Virus record (IMG/VR): IMGVR_UViG_3300043403_000054 | Span: 1 to 47,322 of that record | DNA from: a virus | Reading direction: 5' to 3' (one strand) | DNA length: 47,322 bases | Shown here: positions 26,587-35,279 of the stretch, piece by piece | How positions within the stretch are numbered: position 1 is the first letter of the stretch | Layout: each line of letters begins with the position of its first letter | The notes under the pieces: generated by a model | Told to the model about the DNA's origin: nothing | What the model saw: only the letters and a program-made list of their open reading frames with translations | The model's database searches: none | Position numbers and translations under genes: made by a program

Positions 26587-27268
26587 TCCAGCACCGGCCC
26601 CAGCACCGGCCCCAGCACCGGCCCCAGCGCCCGCCGCTGGCCCGGACCTGTCTTTCATCCCGGCAGATTTCCACAAGGACGGCGCACCCGACCTTGCCGC
26701 GTTTCAGGCGCACTATCAGGAAGTCATCGCCCGCGACGCACAGCGCGCAGAGCGTGAAGGGTCCATCCCGGAAGCCTACGAGTTTGGCCTTCCCGATGGG
26801 CTTACCTACGCCGGGATCGACGGGCTTCCCGAGGATTTTCAGGTCAACCTGACTCCCGATGATCCGGCCATGAAGCCGCTCTACGACGAGGTGGGCGCGC
26901 TTCTGAAAGAGATCGGCGCACCCGGCGATGCCGGCAAGAAGCTGATGGGCGTCCTCGCCAGATATGAGGCGGTCCAATACGCGCAGGGTGTCAAGGACAT
27001 GCAGGCTGATATGGCAAAGCTTGGCTCCCAAGCGCAAGTCGAGGCTCGCGTTGGAACGCTTGCCCGCGCCATCGAAACCCGACTGCCCGCAGAAGAAGCC
27101 ACGGCCCTCAAAAGCCTTCTGCGGACCTCTGGCGCCATCAAGGCGGTGGAGCGGCTTCTCACTCCCGCCCGAGGCGCTAACCCCGCGCCCTCTGCTCCTC
27201 CCGGCCCGAACACCGAAGGCATGACGGCCGGCCAGAAACTCGCACTCGCCAACTCGCAGTCCCGCTAG
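26513..27268 (+). CDS. Capsid scaffolding protein (251 aa)
   Basis: Placed between portal and major capsid protein, acidic and helical, with a Pro-Ala-rich linker near the N-terminus and QVEARVGTLARAIETRLPAE and LKSLLRTSGAIKAVERLL towards the end. This is the usual make-up of a scaffold that guides procapsid assembly and then leaves. The middle contains YEFGLPDGLTYAGIDGLPED, also found in T7-like scaffolds in my memory. AGGAGG lies ten bases before the ATG at 26513. Confidence 0.82.
   Translation: MKPNNFWHNVPRNTGESAGATPPANPAPAPAPAPAPAPAPAAGPDLSFIPADFHKDGAPDLAAFQAHYQEVIARDAQRAEREGSIPEAYEFGLPDGLTYAGIDGLPEDFQVNLTPDDPAMKPLYDEVGALLKEIGAPGDAGKKLMGVLARYEAVQYAQGVKDMQADMAKLGSQAQVEARVGTLARAIETRLPAEEATALKSLLRTSGAIKAVERLLTPARGANPAPSAPPGPNTEGMTAGQKLALANSQSR
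26583..26632 (+). repeat. Tandem 12-bp repeat in the scaffold gene
   Basis: Near-identical copies of CCAGCACCGGCC follow one another and encode a Pro-Ala linker. Slippage by whole 12-bp units would change linker length without a frameshift. Confidence 0.8.
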
Positions 27269-27293
27269 GGGCTCCGAAGAAAGGAACTGACAA

Positions 27294-28268
27294 ATGCCCG
27301 TCCACACCCTTGTCGAATACGCCAAGACGGTTACTGACCTGAAGGCGCAAGCGGTGATCGAGCTTTTCCCAGAGGAAAGCGACATCCTCCGCGTCATCCC
27401 GTTCAAGAATGCCCCTGGCGGCCGCTACGGCTACTTCCGTGAAGGCGCCCTGCCGACCAGCATGGCCTTCCGTGGGATCAACGAAGTCCCGACCGACGGC
27501 TACGGTCTGATCAACGACTTCACCGAGATGTGCTTCCCCATGGCGGGGCAGATCAACGTGGACCGCGTGCTTCTCGACCGCTACGGCATGGAGCGCCGGA
27601 CCATGGAGGAACGCCTCCAGATCAAGGCCAAGGCGCACCTGTGGGCGCAGACCTTCATCAACGGTGACAACCAGTCGAGCCCGCGTGCGTGGACCGGCCT
27701 TCGCCAGCGCCTGCGTGCTGTCGGCTCCGGCAACTCCTCGGTGGACGGCTCCAACCAGGAAAGCCGGGTTTTTGCAAACTCGACCGCATCAGGTGGCGCT
27801 CCGCTTTCGCTGACCAACCTTGACCTAGCAATCTCGCTGGTGCAGGGCGCGACCCACATCATCATGCCGCGGCAACTGAAGTTCCGGATGCCCGCTGCTG
27901 TTCGGAACGTTGGCGTCGGCGGCGTCTACACCAATGATGTCGAAGATATGGGTCGCCGGGTCGAACGCTATCAGGGCCTCCAAATCCTGACTGGCTACGA
28001 GGTGTCCCGTCACGGCTATCTGCTGAACTTCGACGAGGTGGCCTTCGGTGGCGGCGCTGCCGTGACCGGCTCGATCTACATCGTCTCGTTCGGCGAAATG
28101 GGCGTGTGCGGCATCGAAACCAAGCCGATGCAGGTCACGGACATGGGCCTGATCAACAACGGCGTCCACTACCGGACGGACGTTCACCACGACAACGGCA
28201 TCTGCATCGAGAGCCCGTACTCCGCATTGCGGTTCTCCTCGATCACCAACGCCGCCATCGTTGCGTAA
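27294..28268 (+). CDS. Major capsid protein (324 aa)
   Basis: Head shell protein directly downstream of the scaffold, with GAAAGGAACTGACAA before the ATG. Features: VIPFKNAPGGRYGYFREGAL, the helix RRTMEERLQIKAKAHLWAQT, FINGDNQSSPRAWTGLRQRL (capsid FxxGDxxxxxxFxGL-like signature) and IYIVSFGEMGVCGIETKPMQ in the C-terminal half. An HK97-type fold is the expected one. No separate capsid protease is visible. The next gene follows after 12 bases. Confidence 0.87.
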   Translation: MPVHTLVEYAKTVTDLKAQAVIELFPEESDILRVIPFKNAPGGRYGYFREGALPTSMAFRGINEVPTDGYGLINDFTEMCFPMAGQINVDRVLLDRYGMERRTMEERLQIKAKAHLWAQTFINGDNQSSPRAWTGLRQRLRAVGSGNSSVDGSNQESRVFANSTASGGAPLSLTNLDLAISLVQGATHIIMPRQLKFRMPAAVRNVGVGGVYTNDVEDMGRRVERYQGLQILTGYEVSRHGYLLNFDEVAFGGGAAVTGSIYIVSFGEMGVCGIETKPMQVTDMGLINNGVHYRTDVHHDNGICIESPYSALRFSSITNAAIVA

Positions 28269-28280
28269 GGAGCAATCAAA

Positions 28281-28724
28281 ATGACAACCCCCGCTTTTTC
28301 CCGCACCTACGCCTTCGATGCCGCGCCAGGCATGGAAAAGCGTGCAGCCGCCCAAGCCGCCGTCACGACGACCGGCTACATCGGCACGCAGCTTGACCAA
28401 GGCGCGGCTGCGATCACCGACATGGTTCTCGTTCTGAACGTGGAAGCCGTGGACGTGGCGTCGGCCGATGAGGTCTACACCTTCCGCGTCATCGGCTCGA
28501 ACGTCGCCAACCGCTCTGACGGCCGCATCCTTGCGGTCATGCAGATCGGCGCGATTGCCGGCATTGCGCCGGAAACGGTTGCTGCTGCTGTCGGCGATCA
28601 GCTTCAGACGCTGTTCCGGACAGAGCGCAACCGCACCCCGTTCCGGTATGTCGACCTGCACCTGACCGTTGCCGGCACCACGCCGTCGATCAACTTCAAC
28701 GCTTACTTTTCGAGGCAGCACTGA
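28281..28724 (+). CDS. Capsid accessory/decoration protein (147 aa)
   Basis: TAAGGAG precedes the ATG by eight bases. The product is beta-rich: ITDMVLVLNVEAVDVASADE, VYTFRVIGSNVANRSDGRIL and FRYVDLHLTVAGTTPSINFN. A small beta protein directly after the major capsid gene is usually a stabilising or decoration protein. The strong ribosome binding site fits high expression. Family not named with certainty. Confidence 0.72.
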   Translation: MTTPAFSRTYAFDAAPGMEKRAAAQAAVTTTGYIGTQLDQGAAAITDMVLVLNVEAVDVASADEVYTFRVIGSNVANRSDGRILAVMQIGAIAGIAPETVAAAVGDQLQTLFRTERNRTPFRYVDLHLTVAGTTPSINFNAYFSRQH

Positions 28725-29098
28725 TGGTCCAGATGGTGCGTATGGGCGCGAACCCCAGCTACAAGCTTCCCGCTGAAAAGGAACAGGCCGCTGCTCTGGC
28801 GCCGGTCTGGGCCAGCATCAAGAAGCAAGCGATCCGCACGGTGCCCTATGTGGTCGCCGTGGAAAACGCAAAGAACTCGGGCGGGATGTATGCCATCCTG
28901 GCTGAGGAAAAGCCGGAAGCTTCGGTTGGCGCGATCCGGATGCCAGAGGACATGACGGCCGACGAACTGAAGCTGACGGCGCTGCAACTCGGCGTCGACC
29001 TGAGAAAACCCATGAAGAAGGCTGATCTGGTCGCGGCTGTCCGCAGGGCAATGGATGCCGTCATTCTGATGGATGACGACAGTGAAGATGAGACCTGA
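28724..29098 (+). CDS. Head protein with C-terminal HeH/SAP-like motif (124 aa)
   Basis: The N-terminal half contains WASIKKQAIRTVPYVVAVEN. The C-terminal segment MTADELKLTALQLGVDLRKP followed by MKKADLVAAVRRAMD is a helix-extended-loop-helix (HeH/SAP-like) motif, often DNA-binding in phage head proteins. The tail is very acidic. It starts in a TGATG overlap with the preceding gene. It is probably a minor head or head-completion protein. Confidence 0.68.
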   Translation: MVQMVRMGANPSYKLPAEKEQAAALAPVWASIKKQAIRTVPYVVAVENAKNSGGMYAILAEEKPEASVGAIRMPEDMTADELKLTALQLGVDLRKPMKKADLVAAVRRAMDAVILMDDDSEDET

Positions 29099-29483
29099 CG
29101 CGATCCTCCCTCGGCGCTAAAGGTCTCCTCGCGGGCGGCAGGGCAACTTGCCGCCCGCACCATTTTGGGGTATTAGGAGCGTGAGCGGCGGCGTGGAAAG
29201 CAGACACGCTAATCAGCAGAGCGAGACCAAAGCCCGGTGTAGCGATACGGCGCGGGTGTAGTCGGCGAGATGAGTATGGTTAGCCGGCAGGGTTCGGGGT
29301 AAAACGAGGCGTCGTCACCAACACGCCTATCGCCTGTATAAATGGAGTAGCGCCCATTCCCTCTTTGGTCGTCCCGCCGCAAAGGGGTTCCAGTGTGCAC
29401 GCTGGGCCTGCCGAGCGCCGGGGCGACCATATCATTTCCAGACGTGCATAGCGTGAACTCGGCCCCTGTCGCACGTTCGCGCC
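29099..29483. other. Non-coding gap between head and tail modules
   Basis: About 385 bases without a supported gene, in an otherwise tight late region. It holds the strong hairpin at 29131-29158, further inverted repeats (AGCGTG with CACGCT at 29178-29210, AGGCGT with ACGCCT at 29307-29328) and a -10-like TATAAA at 29337. A structured RNA, a promoter for the tail genes or remnants of a lost gene are possible. Confidence 0.55.
29131..29158 (+). terminator. Strong hairpin after the head genes, possible terminator
   Basis: GCGGGCGGCA pairs perfectly with TGCCGCCCGC (ten pairs, eight-base loop) 30 bases after the last head gene. The following ACCATTTTGG has only a short T run, so termination may be partial. 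Confidence 0.6.
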
Positions 29484-30080
29484 ATGAGCACATCCTTCTC
29501 CATGCTTGGAATTATGAACGCGGCCCTCGTTGCTGAGGGCTGTGACGAGGTTTTCTCCGGGGACGACAGTTCGGTCGAGTGGCGGCTTCTCAGCCGAAAC
29601 TGGCCGCTGATCGTCGAAGCCGAACTGGAGGACGGCAACTATCACTTCACGCGCAAGCAGGCGGAACTGCTGACCCGGATCGACGGTAGGTTCGGCTACC
29701 CGGATGGTTACATGGTGCCGAATGAGGCGCTGCATGTGCGGCGGCTTTGGACCGAAGATGCGCAGGGCAACCGCGACTTTGACGTGGAATGGATGCAGGA
29801 CGGCACGCACGTTTATGTCGATAAGAACGATGGTGTCTGGGTCGAGTATGCAACGGCGGAAGATCCCGCCCTGTGGAGCGCCAACTTTGCCCGCGGCGTG
29901 CAGATGAAGCTTCAGGCGATCCTGCTGACCTTCCGCGAGGAGCGTTCGGCGGCGGCGCAGATGGAGGCGGCTGCGGAAAACTACTTCCAGCGCGCACGCA
30001 CCAACTCGTCGCGGGGCCGGTCCCCCACTGAACCCTATCGCCGGAGCCGCTACGCAAAGGCGAGGTTCGGAAGTGCCTAA
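29484..30080 (+). CDS. Tail tubular protein A-like adaptor, T7 gp11-like (198 aa)
   Basis: The protein likely forms the adaptor ring under the portal. The pattern fits the T7 gp11 family: AALVAEGCDEVFSGDDSSVE, LLSRNWPLIVEAELEDGNYH, the helix LWSANFARGVQMKLQAILLT and a basic C-terminus ending YAKARFGSA. It stands directly before the gp12-like nozzle gene, with an 8-base overlap. No good Shine-Dalgarno is visible before the ATG, which follows the long non-coding gap. Confidence 0.82.
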   Translation: MSTSFSMLGIMNAALVAEGCDEVFSGDDSSVEWRLLSRNWPLIVEAELEDGNYHFTRKQAELLTRIDGRFGYPDGYMVPNEALHVRRLWTEDAQGNRDFDVEWMQDGTHVYVDKNDGVWVEYATAEDPALWSANFARGVQMKLQAILLTFREERSAAAQMEAAAENYFQRARTNSSRGRSPTEPYRRSRYAKARFGSA

Positions 30081-32184
30081 GCAAACCATCACGCAACGCA
30101 GCTTTGTGATCGGAGAGCCGCGCGAGGAGTTCCTTGAGGCGGATGACCTTGACCTGCGCCTGGCATCGCTTCGCAAGGCTCGAAACGTCCGCATTAAGGC
30201 GACCCGCACGATTGATCAGAAGCTGGGCTCTTGGTTTCAGAGGCCGCTTTTCTACAACGTTCTGCAATTTGAGGTCCGCCCCACGAATGACGAAACCTAT
30301 GTTTTGGACATTGGGTCAACCGCAATCGAGGTGCGGGACCAGAACGGCATTACGAAGTTTTCCAACTACGTCACAAACTTTGGCGACAAGAACAAGATTT
30401 GGGTCCAAGGGTTTAGCAAAGACATCATCATCGGGTGTGCAAACGGCCTGTTTCGGCTTCGCTACACCAGCGCGTCAAGCTGGTCCCTGAGCGCGTTTTC
30501 CTTTGCTGCCGCGCCGGGTGGCGAACTGGCGCAGCCATATTGGTCCTTTGTCCAAGGGATCACTTTGCAGCCTTCAGCCCTCACCGGAGCAATCACACTT
30601 ACAGCGTCGCAAGCGGTATTCACGACGCAGTATGTCGGGCAGCGGGTCCGATATGCCAACCGGGAAGTCCTGATTACCAGCTTCACCAGTTCGGTGTTGG
30701 TGTCTGGAACGGTGATTTCGCGCCTGCCGCCGACCTATCGACTAAACGTTGCGTCATCGACCGACTTCAATGTCGGGGATGCTGTCATCGGGCAGGACAC
30801 AGACTATCAGGGTATTGTGGCCGCAAAGGCGGTCGGAACGATCGACGTGGTGACGCTTCGCTTTCTGGACGGCCCGGACATCAGCGAAAAGATCGACGGG
30901 CCCTCGTCCACAACGACGGTTACGGGGAAAACTTCAATCACGCCGGCCGCCACGACAATCTGGGATGAACCCCTCATTTCTCCGGCTCGCGGATACCCTA
31001 GGGCTGCGGCGGGCGGCACGGGCCGACTGATCATGTGCGACTTCCCCCAAGCCCCGGACGTGATCTGCGCGTCCTCCGTGCGGGAAATCTTTGACTTCCT
31101 TGCCGGGGATGAGGATGACGACGCCATTGTGCGGGCCGCTGGCGACAACAGCCCGCGCTTCCTGCATGTAGTGAATGCCGGGGATCTCCTGCTTCTGGCC
31201 GACCGGGGCATCTACATGGTCGAACTGCGGAACAACACGCCGCTGTCCCCATCATCCTTCGTGCCGCGCCTGGTGGATCGGCGCGGATCATCCACGGTGA
31301 AGCCAGCATTGATTGACGACGGCGTGATATTCCTTGAGGCGTCCGGTCAAGCTATTGCAGTCGCTCAACTGGACGGCAACATCTACCTGAAGTGGTCGGT
31401 GCGAACTATCTCTACGTTCCACGCGCACCTGATCAAATCACCTGTGTCCCTCTGCGGCCCGCCGGAGAACGCGGTCCTGCCGGAGAAATACCTGTTTGTC
31501 GTGAATGGCGACGGAACCATGGCGGTCATGTCTTGGGTTGACGGGTTTGACGCTGAAAACGTGGGCTTTGTCCTTTGGGAGACGCAGGGCCAGTTCAAGG
31601 ACGTTTCCCCTGCTTTTGGAAAGTATCAGGTCATTGTAGATCGAGTGTTTGCGACAGGGGCGGCCCCTGTCGTCGAGGTGTTGGACCAAGATGTCTATCT
31701 GGACTGCGCCGTGCCTCTCAGCGCCAGCATAAACAGCACCTTTTATGGGCAAGAACTGTCAGTTTGCGGCGTGGGCTGGTATGCCGGATTGGGAACGGTC
31801 GACAATGTGGGCAACTTTGTTCTTCCGGGGCCAGCCCAAACCTTACCGGCCGACGCCAGGGTTGGCTTTTCCTACACCTGCACGGTGGGCCTTTGGCCGC
31901 AAGAGCAGGTAAACCATCCCAAGGCGGGCATCTTGGCGGCGCGCGTGATCCGCATGGGCGCCTCTATGTTGAGCACCGGGCCGTTTGCTATCCGCTGCAA
32001 CAATATCACGCGCCGGTTCGGCGGCTATACTGTCGGGGCCGATCTCTCTGATGTGGCCGCCCCTGAAACGCGGCTTTACCGCTGTTCGGTCATAGGGCGG
32101 CGGGATCATCCCGAGATTGAGATCATCAAGGAAAAACCGGGTCTGTTTCAAATTCTCGCGGCCACCCAGGAGGTGACGTTCTAA
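30073..32184 (+). CDS. Tail tubular protein B-like nozzle, T7 gp12-like (703 aa)
   Basis: This large beta-rich protein is expected to form the tail nozzle. N-terminal QRSFVIGEPREEFLEADDLD and LRKARNVRIKATRTIDQKLG, repeated IEVRD and GLFRLRY elements, then LLLADRGIYMVELRN and HAHLIKSPVSLCG fit podoviral nozzle proteins that start 'xxxSFxxGExSPxLxxRxDL'. It starts with GTG inside the end of the adaptor gene. The length is near that of T7 gp12. Confidence 0.83.
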   Translation: MPKQTITQRSFVIGEPREEFLEADDLDLRLASLRKARNVRIKATRTIDQKLGSWFQRPLFYNVLQFEVRPTNDETYVLDIGSTAIEVRDQNGITKFSNYVTNFGDKNKIWVQGFSKDIIIGCANGLFRLRYTSASSWSLSAFSFAAAPGGELAQPYWSFVQGITLQPSALTGAITLTASQAVFTTQYVGQRVRYANREVLITSFTSSVLVSGTVISRLPPTYRLNVASSTDFNVGDAVIGQDTDYQGIVAAKAVGTIDVVTLRFLDGPDISEKIDGPSSTTTVTGKTSITPAATTIWDEPLISPARGYPRAAAGGTGRLIMCDFPQAPDVICASSVREIFDFLAGDEDDDAIVRAAGDNSPRFLHVVNAGDLLLLADRGIYMVELRNNTPLSPSSFVPRLVDRRGSSTVKPALIDDGVIFLEASGQAIAVAQLDGNIYLKWSVRTISTFHAHLIKSPVSLCGPPENAVLPEKYLFVVNGDGTMAVMSWVDGFDAENVGFVLWETQGQFKDVSPAFGKYQVIVDRVFATGAAPVVEVLDQDVYLDCAVPLSASINSTFYGQELSVCGVGWYAGLGTVDNVGNFVLPGPAQTLPADARVGFSYTCTVGLWPQEQVNHPKAGILAARVIRMGASMLSTGPFAIRCNNITRRFGGYTVGADLSDVAAPETRLYRCSVIGRRDHPEIEIIKEKPGLFQILAATQEVTF

Positions 32185-32693
32185 TGCAGGCACTCATTGC
32201 GCCGATCTTGACGGCAACGGGCGGCGGCGCTGCGGCGGCAGGAACGGCTGCGGCGGCAGGAACCGGACTGGCAGCTATCACCAGCGGCGTAACGGCGGTC
32301 GGGGCTCTGGCCGGTGGTCTTGCCGCGAATGCCGAAAGCAAGGCGGTCGAGGAGCAGAACCGGGTCAACGCCTTTATCGGGCGAACGCGCGCCATGCAGA
32401 CAGACGTGGCGGCCAAGGAAAACCTGTCGGCTGAACTTGGGTCGTTGCGGGCCACCTTCGCAGCCAATGGGCAGAGGCCGACTGTTGGGACCGAGACGAT
32501 CTTCAACGAACTGCGCCGCGTGCGTGGCCGGGACCGCCGGATCGAGTTTGGCAACCGGATGCAGGAAGCATCGGCCTACAGCATGGCGGCCAAGAACGCG
32601 GCATCGCAGGGCAAGGCTGGGCTTATGGAGGGCATGTTCAAGGCCGCGCCGTCCGTATTCGATATCTACAAGATCAAGAGGGCGGGTTACTGA
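32184..32693 (+). CDS. Internal virion protein B-like, T7 gp14-like (169 aa)
   Basis: The N-terminus is Ala/Gly-rich and hydrophobic (GGGAAAAGTAAAAGTGLAAI) and likely inserts into membranes. The rest is helical (SAELGSLRATFAANGQRPTV, IEFGNRMQEASAYSMAAKNA). Size, composition and location between nozzle and the large internal proteins match T7 gp14, the first ejected internal protein, which forms an outer-membrane channel. The start overlaps the upstream stop (TAATG). Confidence 0.78.
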   Translation: MQALIAPILTATGGGAAAAGTAAAAGTGLAAITSGVTAVGALAGGLAANAESKAVEEQNRVNAFIGRTRAMQTDVAAKENLSAELGSLRATFAANGQRPTVGTETIFNELRRVRGRDRRIEFGNRMQEASAYSMAAKNAASQGKAGLMEGMFKAAPSVFDIYKIKRAGY

Positions 32694-35278
32694 TGGCAAC
32701 CATCCGGCAGATTGTTCCGTCCTCGTCGATCTCGGAGTTCCGCCCGGTCAGACAAGAGGGCGGCAGAGGGTTCCGTGCTCTCGCCGGAGCAATGGATGTT
32801 GCCTATGAGGCCCTGAAGCCCGCAGCGATCGACCAGATGACCAAGGCCGGGGATGCGCTTGGCCGGGATATGGCAAAGCAGCAGATCGGCGCGACAGCCC
32901 CGGTGGTTACGGCATCTACGAAAAACCCCGCAGATCCGAACGCGGCGCTGGCATCAGACGCGATGACGGCGCTGGGAAAGGGAAGCACGCGATACCGCGA
33001 CGCAATCGCCTCGATTGAGAGCGCGGGCAGCGGCGACTATGCTGCGGTCGGCCCGACCAACGCAAAGCTGGGGCGCGCTCTCGGTCGCTATCAGATCATG
33101 GAAGCCAACATTGGCCCTTGGTCCAGAGAGGTTTTGGGTCGAGAAGTATCGGCCAATGAGTTCCTTGCAAATCCTGACATTCAAGACGCGATCTTCGACC
33201 ACAAGTTTGGTGGATACGTTCAGCGGTTTGGCGAGGAAGGGGCGGCGCAAGCGTGGTTTGCTGGTGAGGGTGGTGTCGGCCAGACCGGACGGAGCGACGT
33301 GCTTGGCACGACCGTTGGGGGTTATGGGCAGAAGTTTACCGCAGCCTTGGCTGGCAATGTCACCGCCTCCACGATGGACGGCGCACCTGCCGCCCCCACC
33401 GTCCTGCGGGATGCCGATGGGAAGCTGACCTCACGGCTGTTCGGCCCGACCTCCAACCCGATCATGGCGGCGCACGATGCGGCCGCGGGCGCGGCTTGGC
33501 AGTCCGAGGTGTTCCTCAAGGCCGGGCCGGACTTCATGTCCATGTCGGAGCAGTTTGCTTTGAACCCCGAGGGCTTCAAGCAGGCGTCCGACGAGTATGT
33601 CACCGCCATGGTCGAGCAGGCCCCGGAAGCGTTCAAGATGGACGTGCGGGACAATCTGGAAAAAGAGGCCAGCCGCCGGTTCCTTGGCCTGATCGACGAG
33701 AAGCACAGCGACATCCGGCAGCGCGCGAACAACAGCACGTCGGCGCTTGCGGACAAGTGGGCCGATGACCTTGCGTCGGCAATCGCCACGGGCAACCCGG
33801 AGGAAATCGCAGCGGCCCGGTCGGAACTGCAATCCGTCCTTGCGGTGCGCGAGCGGCTTCCCGGCCTGTCCTGGACCCCGGAGCAAAGCGTGAACTACAT
33901 GGGAAGCGCCGAACAGGAAGGCCAGCGCCGAATTGCTGCGGCGGCCGACGAGCAGAAGGCGGGGTGGAAAACTTCGCTGTCCGGCATAACAGACGCCGCC
34001 AAGCTTGGCCTGACTTCGGCGGATGAGACGCTTCTGGACAACCCAATGGTGCAGCAAATGCTGCCGGAGGAATGGAAGCGGGCAGCGGCGTTCACGACGC
34101 TCCGGGATCAGCTGCCGACGTTCAACGCGATGCCGCCGTCACAGCAAGCGGCGGCCTTGGCAGAAATGGCAAAGCAGCCGGTCACGTCCCCTGTCGAGAC
34201 GGAAATCTACGGCGCGGCCAAGGAGACCGCAGCGGCCAATGCGATGGCGTGGATTGACGACCCAATCAAGCGCGCGGGCGAGGTGCTGACAGATGATCCG
34301 CCTCCGGTCCTTCCAGAGTTCGACATCAACAACCCGGATGGGTTCACAGCGGCCCTGACCGCACGGGCGGACTATGCCCAGCGCCTTGTCGATGGCGAAT
34401 ACATAAAGTCGCCAACCTACATCACCGACGATGAAGCCAAGGCCATCGGCGCGGTGTTTGGCAAAGGCGTCCCGCCCGAGATCAAGGCGGCGGCCGCTGG
34501 TGCCATTGTCGGCGCGATGGGCGATGACGCCGCCGGGTTCTTCGCGCAGATCAGCACCACAGATCCTGTCATCCCCCATGTTGGCGCGCTGTTGGCGCGG
34601 GGCGGCAGCACGACGATTGCGACCGAGGCCATGACCGGGCAGGCACTTCTGGACGAGAAGGCTGTGCAGGCGCCAACAGCATCGGCTGTGAGTGAGGGCA
34701 TGAAGGGTGTGAAGGACGCGCTGGAAGCCACTCCCGGTGCCATGGGGTCAATCAAGGCCCTGACGGACACGGCGCGGGCAATCTACGCGGCGCGCATTTC
34801 CGCAGGGGCTGATGAGCAAACGCAGAAGTCCGTCATGGCAGATGCCTGGCAGGCGGCCCTGGGTCAAAGCACAAAATTGGGCAGGACAGTGGGCGGCGTG
34901 CAAAACGTGGGCGGTCGGCCGGTGCTTCTGCCCCCGACGATGAGCGGCGCGGATCTTACTCAGGCCATGGACAAGGCGTTCGGTCTGGAAACCGCGTCTG
35001 GCATTGCCGGGCTGTTCGGCACAAAGGATTGGGTCAGCAACGATCCGGCGATGTGGATGGCCGCTGCCGGTGGCGTTCCGGCCCTTGGCGGTCAGCCAAT
35101 CAACCCTTCCGCATGGCGCAATGGAGAAATGACCCTGACCCCTGTGGGTGGGTCAAAATATCGCCTGTCGGTCACACGCAACGGTGTCGTCATCGACATT
35201 GGGGTTCAGGGTCAGGCGGACGACGTGCCGTTCATCTTTGACGCAGAACTCCTCCTCAAAGCATCCTTGGTGCCCTGA
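32693..35278 (+). CDS. Internal virion protein with lytic transglycosylase domain (861 aa)
   Basis: An ejected internal protein that opens the peptidoglycan during DNA entry. Residues ~101-215 form an SLT-like domain: the catalytic Glu is E109 in AIASIESAGSGDY, followed by ALGRYQIMEANIGPWSREVL and AQAWFAGEGG. The rest is long and helical. In T7 this activity lies in gp16; here it is on the first of three large internal proteins. The start overlaps the upstream stop by one base (TGATG). Confidence 0.87.
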   Translation: MATIRQIVPSSSISEFRPVRQEGGRGFRALAGAMDVAYEALKPAAIDQMTKAGDALGRDMAKQQIGATAPVVTASTKNPADPNAALASDAMTALGKGSTRYRDAIASIESAGSGDYAAVGPTNAKLGRALGRYQIMEANIGPWSREVLGREVSANEFLANPDIQDAIFDHKFGGYVQRFGEEGAAQAWFAGEGGVGQTGRSDVLGTTVGGYGQKFTAALAGNVTASTMDGAPAAPTVLRDADGKLTSRLFGPTSNPIMAAHDAAAGAAWQSEVFLKAGPDFMSMSEQFALNPEGFKQASDEYVTAMVEQAPEAFKMDVRDNLEKEASRRFLGLIDEKHSDIRQRANNSTSALADKWADDLASAIATGNPEEIAAARSELQSVLAVRERLPGLSWTPEQSVNYMGSAEQEGQRRIAAAADEQKAGWKTSLSGITDAAKLGLTSADETLLDNPMVQQMLPEEWKRAAAFTTLRDQLPTFNAMPPSQQAAALAEMAKQPVTSPVETEIYGAAKETAAANAMAWIDDPIKRAGEVLTDDPPPVLPEFDINNPDGFTAALTARADYAQRLVDGEYIKSPTYITDDEAKAIGAVFGKGVPPEIKAAAAGAIVGAMGDDAAGFFAQISTTDPVIPHVGALLARGGSTTIATEAMTGQALLDEKAVQAPTASAVSEGMKGVKDALEATPGAMGSIKALTDTARAIYAARISAGADEQTQKSVMADAWQAALGQSTKLGRTVGGVQNVGGRPVLLPPTMSGADLTQAMDKAFGLETASGIAGLFGTKDWVSNDPAMWMAAAGGVPALGGQPINPSAWRNGEMTLTPVGGSKYRLSVTRNGVVIDIGVQGQADDVPFIFDAELLLKASLVP

Positions 35279-35279
35279 A

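Noticed and set aside
29209-29493. A 94-codon minus-strand gene in the head-tail gap
   Set aside because: No ribosome binding site and no protein-like pattern; it overlaps the start of the tail adaptor gene in antisense.
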